From: Pseudomonadota bacterium
GTDB taxonomy: Bacteria > Pseudomonadota > Gammaproteobacteria > JAKAQQ01
Length of the DNA stretch: 8,104 nucleotides
Reading direction: 5' to 3'
Assembly (NCBI GenBank): GCA_021852325.1
Contig: JAJZNM010000072.1
Coordinates: 1 to 8,104, forward strand
The first letter of the stretch is position 1; every line of letters begins with the position of its first letter. Positions 1 to 5,782 of the stretch are shown piece after piece. The notes under the pieces were generated by a model. That model was not told the origin of the DNA. It saw nothing but the letters and a program-made list of their open reading frames with translations, and did not search any database. A program made the translations under genes and the position numbers.

Positions 1-1
1 T

Positions 2-814
2 GCCCTCTATGCGACTGGCATCTGGGTCGGGCTCATCGCACTCCAGTGGGCGCTCGGTCCCCATCTGGCACGGGCACCCCGCTTCGATGTGGGGAGCGCA
101 CTACTCGCCGGGCTCGAGTTTGCCGGTTTCTGGTTCCTGATGGTGGCGCTCGGGATCCTGATCCGGCGGGGCGGATCCCTGGCCTTGGCCGTTCAGGCGG
201 CGAGCCTCGTTGCGCTCTTCGGCGTAATCGCCTTCACCCTCTCCATCGCCCATCCGAAGGCCTACTGGCGGGGGATGCTGCATCGCTCGCTCGGACGCTA
301 TCTCGCCCACGAACCCGGTTATCAGGCGCTTCTGCATTCCGTGGTGGCACACGCGCCCTGGATCATTGGCACCTTGATGGCGTTTGCGCTGCTCGTGCTC
401 ACGCTGGCGCTCTTCCTGGCCCGCTGGATCCAATCCCGCCTGGACCGTCCTTCGGCCTTCGGGCTCGAGTTCAGTCACTTCCGGGCAGGCTATTTCGCGT
501 CCCTGGTCTTTCTCGCGGTGATCGTGCTGGGACTGCTCACGCGTCTTGCCGTCTTCGACAACTTGTCGTTTGTGCTCGCGATCATGTTCATTTATCAGGG
601 ATTGGCGGTCCTTCAGCGGGGCGCCGAGCGCTATCCGCTCCTGCGCGCACTGCGTGTCGCGGTCTACCTGCTTTTGATATCGAGCTTCCTGGGATCCCTG
701 ATCGGACCGGCGCTTTCCCTCATCGTCACACTCGGTGCCCTGCTCTGGCCGCTGCTGACCGTGGTCGGGTTCGTGGACAACTTTGTGGGTGCGAAGACCG
801 GTTTGGTAACATGA
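2..814 (+). CDS. DUF2232 (YybS-like) multi-pass membrane protein, 5'-truncated by window edge
   Basis: The reading frame is open from the first complete codon of the window to a TGA at 812-814, so the true start lies upstream. About 270 residues are visible. They are mostly hydrophobic, with roughly eight predicted membrane segments separated by short Arg-rich loops. Examples are the stretch around GFWFLMVALGILI near residue 45, IIGTLMAFALLVLTLALFLA near residue 125, and paired helices in the last 60 residues. The segment EFSHFRAGYF followed by two helices and a YQGLAVLQ motif resembles the DUF2232/YybS family. In many gammaproteobacteria a member of that family sits between rpsR and rplI, as here. 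Its biochemical role is not established; it has no visible catalytic motif and may be a transporter-like or scaffold protein. The GTG at 89 would cut through the protein and is not the start. Family assignment rests on hydrophobic pattern plus position. Confidence 0.8.
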   Translation, partial: ALYATGIWVGLIALQWALGPHLARAPRFDVGSALLAGLEFAGFWFLMVALGILIRRGGSLALAVQAASLVALFGVIAFTLSIAHPKAYWRGMLHRSLGRYLAHEPGYQALLHSVVAHAPWIIGTLMAFALLVLTLALFLARWIQSRLDRPSAFGLEFSHFRAGYFASLVFLAVIVLGLLTRLAVFDNLSFVLAIMFIYQGLAVLQRGAERYPLLRALRVAVYLLLISSFLGSLIGPALSLIVTLGALLWPLLTVVGFVDNFVGAKTGLVT

Positions 815-886
815 ATGACCGCAGCCTTCCACGCTGCCGGGCAGGGGATCTCTTGACGGTTTGCGGTTCATTACGAGGATAAATCG

Positions 887-1339
887 ATGCAAGTCATCCT
901 GCTTGAGAAAGTCGAAAACCTGGGTGACATCGGCGCAGAGGTCGATGTTCGCGCGGGTTATGCAAGAAACTACCTGATTCCACAGCACAAGGCCTTGCCC
1001 CTCACACCCGAGAACATGCAGAAAATTGCCGAGCGCCGGGCGGAACTCGAGGCCGAGGCCGCTCGCGTGCTGGCGAGCGCCATGGCCTACAAGGGAAAAC
1101 TGGAGGGGCAGGCGCTGACCCTCGCTGCCAAGGCCGGTCCCGAGGGACGCCTGTTCGGCTCCATTGGGCCACAGGATATCGTCGATCGGATCCAGGAGAC
1201 ACTCGGCATCACCCTCGAAAGGCGGCACATCCGCCTCACGGACGGCCCGATCCGCGAGCTCGGCGAGGAAGAGATCACGATCCATCTCCATACGGATGTA
1301 GAAGTCAAAGTCGTGATCCGGGTCGTCGCGGAAGACTGA
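887..1339 (+). CDS. rplI: 50S ribosomal protein L9
   Basis: This encodes a 150-residue protein, matching the usual bacterial L9 length of about 149. L9 is a large-subunit protein that binds 23S rRNA and projects from the ribosome near the L1 stalk; it helps limit frameshifting. The N-terminal rRNA-binding domain is clear: MQVILLEKVENLGDIG opens the protein and the conserved GYARNYLIPQHKA segment lies at about residues 24-36. A long charged helix (about residues 42-75, rich in Glu, Arg and Ala) links to the C-terminal domain, which carries the GRLFGSIGPQDI motif near residues 87-98. The ATG at 887 is preceded by GAGG at 875-878 with 8-nt spacing, a good ribosome-binding site. It lies 72 nt after the DUF2232 gene and 11 nt before dnaB, so it is almost certainly co-transcribed with both. 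Confidence 0.98.
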   Translation: MQVILLEKVENLGDIGAEVDVRAGYARNYLIPQHKALPLTPENMQKIAERRAELEAEAARVLASAMAYKGKLEGQALTLAAKAGPEGRLFGSIGPQDIVDRIQETLGITLERRHIRLTDGPIRELGEEEITIHLHTDVEVKVVIRVVAED

Positions 1340-1350
1340 AGGCGCCCGCC

Positions 1351-2724
1351 ATGAGTGCCCGTCACGCACCGGATTCCGATCGGCCCCGGGTTGCGGGACC
1401 GCCCCATTCGGATGAGGCGGAACAGGCCTTTCTCGGCGGGTTGCTGCTCGACAACTCCGTCTGGCCCGAAGTCTCCGACATGGTGCGCACAGAGGACTTT
1501 TACCGGCGGGACCACCAGGTCGTGTTCGAGGCACTGTCCTCCTTGTTCCAGGAAAACAAGCCCGTCGATCTCGTGACGGCGTCCGAACGGCTCGAGCAGA
1601 CGGGTCACATGGCGGAGGCAGGCGGCACGGGCTACCTCACGCAACTCATGCATGACACGCCCACGGCAGCCAATGCCCATGCCTATGCCACGATCATCCG
1701 TGAACATTCGCTCCTGAGACAGCTCATCCATGTGGGCACCGAGGTCACGGCGCAGGCGCTCCATGCGGAGGGCCGATCTCTCGCGGACATCCTGGATGAT
1801 GCCGAGTCGCGCATCTTCAGCCTGTCCGACGAACGGTTCCGGGGCCGGGATACGTTTGTCGACCTGCCCCGTATGCTCCACCAGACACTCGATCGTATCG
1901 ACGCGCTCTATCATTCAAAGCAGGCGTTGACCGGCGTGGCCACCGGGTTGGTCGATTTCGACCGCATGACTTCCGGTCTCCAGAAGGGTGACCTGATCGT
2001 GGTGGCTGGCCGACCCTCGAGCGGCAAGACGAGTTTTGCACTCAACATCGCTGAACATGCTGCCATCAAGTACCAGGTGCCAACCGCGATCTTCAGCATG
2101 GAAATGTCAGCGGAACAACTGGTCCTGCGCTTTCTGTCCTCTTTGGGGCGGATCGACCAATCTCATGTGCGGACCGGCCAGCTCGAGGAAGCGGACTGGC
2201 CAAGGCTCACGGCAACGGTGCAGCTTTTGACCGGTACCCCGCTTTACATTGATGATCTGCCCGCGCTCTCACCGACCGAGGTCCGCGCCCGCGCCCGCCG
2301 CCTCAAGCACCGTCATGGGCTCGGGCTCGTCATCGTCGATTACCTGCAGCTCATGCAGGTCCCGAAAACCAGTGAAAATCGGACCATGGAGATCTCCGAA
2401 ATCTCCCGTGGGCTCAAGGCCATGGCCCGGGAACTCGATGTCCCGGTCATCGCGATTTCCCAGCTCAACCGCAACCTGGAACAACGCCCCAACAAGCGGC
2501 CGGTCATGTCGGATCTGCGCGATTCGGGCAGCATCGAGCAGGATGCCGATCTCATCGTGTTCATCTACCGGGACGAGATGTACAACTCCGAGAGCGCGGA
2601 CAAGGGAATCGCGGAGGTGATCATCGGCAAGCACCGGAATGGTCCGATCGGAGACCTCCGGCTCACGTTTCTTGCACCCTATACCCGCTTTGAAAACCTG
2701 GCCACGGAATCCCATTATGGGTGA
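1351..2724 (+). CDS. dnaB: Replicative DNA helicase DnaB
   Basis: This is a 457-residue hexameric 5'-3' helicase that unwinds the chromosome at the replication fork and recruits primase. The N-terminal helical domain spans about residues 18-120 (PPHSDEAEQAFLGGLLLDN is the typical opening). A linker helix follows, then a RecA-like motor from about residue 190. The Walker A loop is GRPSSGKTS at 220-228, with Lys226 and Thr227 for ATP/Mg binding. The expected catalytic glutamate is E251 in FSMEMS, and the Walker B Asp is D330 in VIVDYLQLM. The conserved DLRDSGSIEQDAD segment and the C-terminal GKHRNGPIGDLRLTF stretch complete the family pattern. The Walker A has Ser where many DnaB proteins have Met (PSMGKT), a mild change. 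A weak ribosome-binding site, GAAGG at 1338-1342, overlaps the rplI stop codon, suggesting coupled translation. No intein interrupts the motor domain. Confidence 0.98.
   Translation: MSARHAPDSDRPRVAGPPHSDEAEQAFLGGLLLDNSVWPEVSDMVRTEDFYRRDHQVVFEALSSLFQENKPVDLVTASERLEQTGHMAEAGGTGYLTQLMHDTPTAANAHAYATIIREHSLLRQLIHVGTEVTAQALHAEGRSLADILDDAESRIFSLSDERFRGRDTFVDLPRMLHQTLDRIDALYHSKQALTGVATGLVDFDRMTSGLQKGDLIVVAGRPSSGKTSFALNIAEHAAIKYQVPTAIFSMEMSAEQLVLRFLSSLGRIDQSHVRTGQLEEADWPRLTATVQLLTGTPLYIDDLPALSPTEVRARARRLKHRHGLGLVIVDYLQLMQVPKTSENRTMEISEISRGLKAMARELDVPVIAISQLNRNLEQRPNKRPVMSDLRDSGSIEQDADLIVFIYRDEMYNSESADKGIAEVIIGKHRNGPIGDLRLTFLAPYTRFENLATESHYG
2690..2718 (+). promoter_or_regulatory. Candidate internal sigma-70 promoter for alr-radA
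   Basis: TTGAAA at 2690-2695 and CATTAT at 2713-2718 are separated by exactly 17 nt, giving 5/6 and 4/6 matches to the sigma-70 consensus. Both lie within the last codons of dnaB. Transcription would start near 2725, just past the dnaB stop, and produce an alr leader of about 110 nt. The match is by eye only, and such matches occur by chance. Its position just before the only long gap in the cluster is what makes it plausible. Confidence 0.35.
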
Positions 2725-2733
2725 CCCCGGGCC

Positions 2734-2788
2734 CAGGCATCCTGCCTGTGCGGCCTCCGCACGCCTGAAACCCGGTTCCCAGACCGGG
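2734..2788 (+). other. Three consecutive perfect hairpins in the dnaB-alr gap
   Basis: Three inverted repeats with 6-bp perfect stems follow one another. CAGGCA/TGCCTG (2734-2739 with 2743-2748) has a 3-nt loop. GTGCGG/CCGCAC (2748-2753 with 2757-2762) has a 3-nt loop and shares one base with the first. CCCGGT/ACCGGG (2771-2776 with 2783-2788) has a 6-nt loop. All stems are GC-rich. None is followed by a T-run, so they are not classical intrinsic terminators. They could stabilise or process the mRNA between dnaB and alr, or modulate transcription readthrough; function is inferred only. Confidence 0.5.
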
Positions 2789-2802
2789 GCGGGGCGGGGC
2801 GG
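2786..2802 (+). repeat. GGGGC tandem tract upstream of alr
   Basis: Three direct copies of GGGGC are followed by GG, giving G-runs of 4, 4, 4 and 2 separated by single C bases. The first run is also part of the third hairpin's 3' arm, so the two structures would compete. The tract lies 33 nt upstream of the chosen alr start. With only three runs of three or more G, a full three-layer G-quadruplex would need another run; a two-layer form is possible. It does not resemble a standard ribosome-binding site. Confidence 0.5.
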
Positions 2803-2835
2803 TATGTGCCGTGGATGGGCCACGGCGGCATTCCG

Positions 2836-3954
2836 ATGAGCCGACCGGCCGTCGCGAGGATCGATTTTGCCGCGCTACGTGACAACCTCCGAACGATCCG
2901 GCAGCGCGTTTCCGGAGCACGCCTCTGGGCAGTCATCAAGGCCAACGGCTACGGTCATGGCTTGATCCCCGTGGCCCATGCGCTCCGCGAGGCGGACGGG
3001 CTTGCGGTATCCTGTCTCGAAGAAGCGCTCTTGCTACGGGAAGCCGGCATCCGCCAGCCAATCCTGCTGCTCGAGGGCCTGTTCGGGCCAGACGAGATCC
3101 AGGCGGCTTGGGAGGCAGGACTCGAACTCGTCGTGCATGCAGAGGCGGCGCTCACCGTCTTGGAAGCCACACCCCGGCGCTGGCCGAGACTCTGGATCAA
3201 GATCGACACCGGCATGCATCGTCTGGGTTTCTCGTTGCACGAGTTTCCGGACATCCATGGCCGGGTCGCCCGGCTCAGTGCCACGGATCCGGGCCTCATG
3301 ACCCATCTCGCCTCGGCAGATGAGCCCGGTCATCCAGGGGTGGAAGCGCAGCTTGCGGCATTCTGGCGTGTGACCCAGGGGCGGCCGGGTCCCCGGAGCC
3401 TCGCCAACTCGGCTGCCATCCTCCAGTATCCGCAATGCCATGCCGACTGGGTGCGCCCAGGGCTTCTCCTGTTCGGGGTCTCGCCTGTCCCGGGCCGTCT
3501 CGTGGAGGCGATGGGCTTGAAACCCGTGATGACCTTTGCGACCGAGATCATGGCAATCAAACGCGTCCACCAAGGGGACCGGGTCGGATATGGCGGCGTG
3601 TTCCAGGCAGAGGCGGATGGGTGGATCGGAATCGCGGCGGCCGGCTATGGTGATGGGTATCCCTACCATGCCCCGAGTGGTACGCCGGTCACGGTGGCGG
3701 GCCGGATCGTGCCCCTGGCCGGCCGTGTGTCCATGGACATGATCGCCGTCGATCTCGGCTCCCATCCGGTTGCGATCGGCTCGCCGGTGACCCTTTGGGG
3801 CCGTGACCTGCCCGTCGAGACAGTCGCCCGTCATGCCGGAACCATCCCCTATGAACTCCTCTGTGGTGTCGCCCAACGAGTGCGGCACGAACGCGTGGAT
3901 GTCCCTGAAGAGCAGACCGATCATGTCCAGACTGTCGACCGCGTATCGCTGTGA
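2836..3954 (+). CDS. alr: Alanine racemase, PLP-dependent
   Basis: Alr interconverts L- and D-alanine in the cytoplasm, supplying D-Ala for peptidoglycan. With the ATG at 2836 it is 372 residues, and MSRPAVARIDFAALRDN is a typical Alr opening. In-frame GTG 2806 and ATG 2815 would add an unusual 7-10 residue leader, and none of the three has a strong ribosome-binding site. The PLP-binding Lys is K35 in AVIKANGYGHG. The second catalytic base is Tyr252 in RVGYGG. The substrate-loop motif RVSMDM is at 297-302. The N-terminal TIM barrel covers about residues 1-230 and the C-terminal beta domain the rest. The family normally ends soon after CGVAQRV; here about 16 extra residues, from near residue 357, run on into the start of radA. 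That tail is mostly a by-product of the 32-nt overlap. It could equally be dadX by function, but no dadA is nearby. Confidence 0.95.
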   Translation: MSRPAVARIDFAALRDNLRTIRQRVSGARLWAVIKANGYGHGLIPVAHALREADGLAVSCLEEALLLREAGIRQPILLLEGLFGPDEIQAAWEAGLELVVHAEAALTVLEATPRRWPRLWIKIDTGMHRLGFSLHEFPDIHGRVARLSATDPGLMTHLASADEPGHPGVEAQLAAFWRVTQGRPGPRSLANSAAILQYPQCHADWVRPGLLLFGVSPVPGRLVEAMGLKPVMTFATEIMAIKRVHQGDRVGYGGVFQAEADGWIGIAAAGYGDGYPYHAPSGTPVTVAGRIVPLAGRVSMDMIAVDLGSHPVAIGSPVTLWGRDLPVETVARHAGTIPYELLCGVAQRVRHERVDVPEEQTDHVQTVDRVSL

Positions 3955-5317
3955 GGCCTGTGGGGCGGAAGCGCCACGCTGGGCTGGCCGTTGTCCAGAG
4001 TGCGGTGCCTGGAATACGCTGATCGAGGAGACGCGTGTCACGAAAGCCCACGCCAGAAGCGCGGCCAAGGCAGCCCACCCGGCCGGACATCCGGCGGATG
4101 TGCAGATGCTCGATGAGGTCGAAGGAGATCGTGAGGAGCGTCATGCAACCGGACTCGGAGAACTCGACCGGGTGCTCGGCGGGGGATTCGTTCCCGGATC
4201 CGTGGTCCTGGTCGGGGGTGACCCGGGTATCGGGAAATCGACTCTGCTACTCCAGGCCGGTGCATATCTGGCGCGACAGGAGCCCGTGATCTATGTGAGC
4301 GGTGAAGAGTCGCCACTCCAAGTGGCCTCGAGAAGTCGCCGCCTCGGACTCGATTGCCCTCACCTGTCACTGGTGGCCGAGACCCATCTCGAGACCATCA
4401 TCCCGGTGATCCAGAAGGCAAGCCCCCGAATGGTGGTGATCGATTCGATCCAGACGGTTTATAGCGATCGGGTCGAGTCGGCCCCGGGATCGGTCACCCA
4501 GCTCCGTGAATCGACGGCCGCGCTCGTGAGGCTTGCGAAGACCACCGGCTCTGCGCTTTTCATCATCGGCCATGTGACCAAGGAGGGGGCTATTGCCGGT
4601 CCCCGGGTTCTTGAACACCTGGTCGATACCGTGCTCTATTTTGAGAACGATCTCGGGAGCCGTTACCGCATCATCCGTTCGGTCAAGAACCGCTACGGCG
4701 CGGCCAATGAGACCGGGATTTTCCTCATGGCCGAAAATGGATTGCGCGAAGTGCGCAACCCCTCGGCGATCTTCCTGTCGAGCCGGCTCGAAGGGGTGAG
4801 TGGCAGCGCTGTCACGGTCACGCGGGAGGGAAACCGTCCCCTCCTGGTCGAGGTGCAGGCGCTTGTGGATGATGCACAATCGATGCCCCCGCGGCGGATC
4901 ACGGTCGGCACGGATTCAACGCGCTTGTCACTTTTGCTCGCGATTTTCAACCGGCATAGCGGGCAATCGGTCGCGGGACGCGATGTGTTCGTCAACGTGG
5001 TCGGCGGGCTCCGGATCAACGAGACTGCAGTCGACCTCCCGGTGCTCCTCGCGGTCTGGTCGAGCCTCACGGACCGGCCACTGCCAAAGGATCTCGTGGC
5101 GTTCGGGGAAGTGGGGCTCAACGGGGAGATTCGCCCGGTTTTTGGCGGCGAGGAGCGTTTACGCGAGTCTGTCAAGCACGGATTCAAGAAGGGCCTGGTG
5201 CCGCGCGGAAACGTGGCCCGCCAAGGTCACGAAGCGGCAGGCGATCTTCGGGTCGTGACTCGGCTTACCGAGTGCCTCCAGGCCGTCGAAGACTGGCTTC
5301 AAGACGCGTCGGCCTAG
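3923..5317 (+). CDS. radA: DNA repair ATPase RadA (Sms), branch-migration factor
   Basis: RadA is a RecA-related ATPase that works with RecA to extend and process recombination intermediates. The ATG at 3923 gives 464 residues, close to the usual 455-460; GAAGAG at 3907-3912 is the likely ribosome-binding site. The next upstream ATG (3899) would add eight residues with no better signal. Domains in order: a CxxC-x10-CxxC zinc finger (C10, C13, C24, C27); a RecA-like core with Walker A GGDPGIGKST at 98-107 (Lys105) and Walker B MVVIDSIQT with Asp174; the RadA-specific motif KNRYGA from Lys255, where most members have KNRFG; and a C-terminal Lon-protease-like domain from about 285 to the end with GEVGLNGEIR near 394. 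That domain is structural, not proteolytic. The start lies inside alr, suggesting translational coupling. It is the last gene of the cluster before the convergent yciA. Confidence 0.97.
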   Translation: MSRLSTAYRCEACGAEAPRWAGRCPECGAWNTLIEETRVTKAHARSAAKAAHPAGHPADVQMLDEVEGDREERHATGLGELDRVLGGGFVPGSVVLVGGDPGIGKSTLLLQAGAYLARQEPVIYVSGEESPLQVASRSRRLGLDCPHLSLVAETHLETIIPVIQKASPRMVVIDSIQTVYSDRVESAPGSVTQLRESTAALVRLAKTTGSALFIIGHVTKEGAIAGPRVLEHLVDTVLYFENDLGSRYRIIRSVKNRYGAANETGIFLMAENGLREVRNPSAIFLSSRLEGVSGSAVTVTREGNRPLLVEVQALVDDAQSMPPRRITVGTDSTRLSLLLAIFNRHSGQSVAGRDVFVNVVGGLRINETAVDLPVLLAVWSSLTDRPLPKDLVAFGEVGLNGEIRPVFGGEERLRESVKHGFKKGLVPRGNVARQGHEAAGDLRVVTRLTECLQAVEDWLQDASA

Positions 5318-5319
5318 GA

Positions 5320-5337
5320 GCGGCATCCGCCTGCCGC
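5320..5337. terminator. Short inverted repeat in the convergent radA-yciA gap, possible weak terminator
   Basis: GCGGCA (5320-5325) pairs perfectly with TGCCGC (5332-5337) around a 6-nt loop. It fills most of the 23 nt between the radA stop and the yciA stop. It has the right position for a shared terminator, but neither strand has a T-run after the stem, so intrinsic termination is doubtful. Rho-dependent ending or overlap of the two transcripts is as likely. Confidence 0.25.
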
Positions 5338-5340
5338 GCT

Positions 5341-5760
5341 TCAGGAGGGAGATCGAGCTACCCGCATCGGGTCGATGGGGCTCGGCCGCTGGTTCTCATC
5401 GATGTGAACATAGGTGAGTTGTGCGGTCGAGACGAGGTGGCTTTCAATATCACCCGGATCCGTCGGGCGTTGCACAAAAACCGATACATCGATCGTGACC
5501 GATGTCCGGCCAGTCCGTTTGAGATCCGTGTAAAAACTCACGACGTCGGCGACGTAGACCGGACGCAGGAACACAAACTCGTTCACCGCAACCGTGACGA
5601 CCCGTCCACCTGCGACCCGATAGGCCAGAATCGCGCCAGCGATATCGGCATGCGACATGAGCCAGCCGCCGAAAATGTCGCCGACTCCGTTCGTATCCTT
5701 GGGCATGGCCAAGGTCGCTACGGTTGCTGCGCGGTCGTGGGGAGGGGTTTCGAAATGCAT
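5341..5760 (-). CDS. yciA: Acyl-CoA thioesterase, YciA-type hotdog fold
   Basis: This 139-residue single hotdog domain hydrolyses acyl-CoA to free acid and CoA in the cytoplasm. The family signature is strong: TLAMPKDTNGVGDIFGGWLM at residues 16-35 followed by Asp39 in MSHADIAGA. The YciA catalytic Asp sits at that position, with Asn24 in the conserved DTN. The strand segment VNEFVFLRPVYVADVV at about 58-73 also matches the family. Length is normal (about 130-150). The start CAT at 5758-5760 leaves the AMP-DTN motif at the usual distance from the N-terminus; only weak purine-rich sequence (GGGA) lies just upstream. The gene begins 22 nt after the stop of the FadJ-like gene on the same strand, so both are probably one transcript. 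Broad specificity for short- to long-chain acyl-CoA is known for YciA; the substrate here is not deducible. Confidence 0.92.
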   Translation of the reverse strand: MHFETPPHDRAATVATLAMPKDTNGVGDIFGGWLMSHADIAGAILAYRVAGGRVVTVAVNEFVFLRPVYVADVVSFYTDLKRTGRTSVTIDVSVFVQRPTDPGDIESHLVSTAQLTYVHIDENQRPSPIDPMRVARSPS

Positions 5761-5782
5761 CGGTTCCCGGTGGTCCTGGGGT

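Noticed and set aside
821..844. GCAGC/GCTGC stem, with an alternative CTGC/GCAG stem, before rplI
   Set aside because: Stems are only 4-5 bp, mutually exclusive and without a T-run. They are within chance expectation and not supported as a terminator or ribosomal-protein operator.
853..881. TTGACG at 853-858 as a promoter for rplI
   Set aside because: At 17-nt spacing the -10 position reads AGGATA and overlaps the rplI ribosome-binding site, so a transcript would lack it. The gene is better explained by upstream co-transcription.
101..1534. Open frame of 477 codons on the minus strand opposite the DUF2232 gene, rplI and the start of dnaB
   Set aside because: It spans three genuine genes and two intergenic gaps. 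Its product is low-complexity and rich in Arg, Gln, Glu and His, without family features.
3034..4068. Open frame of 344 codons on the minus strand across alr and the start of radA
   Set aside because: It is antisense to clear catalytic motifs of alr and the radA zinc finger. It has no start signal or recognisable domain.
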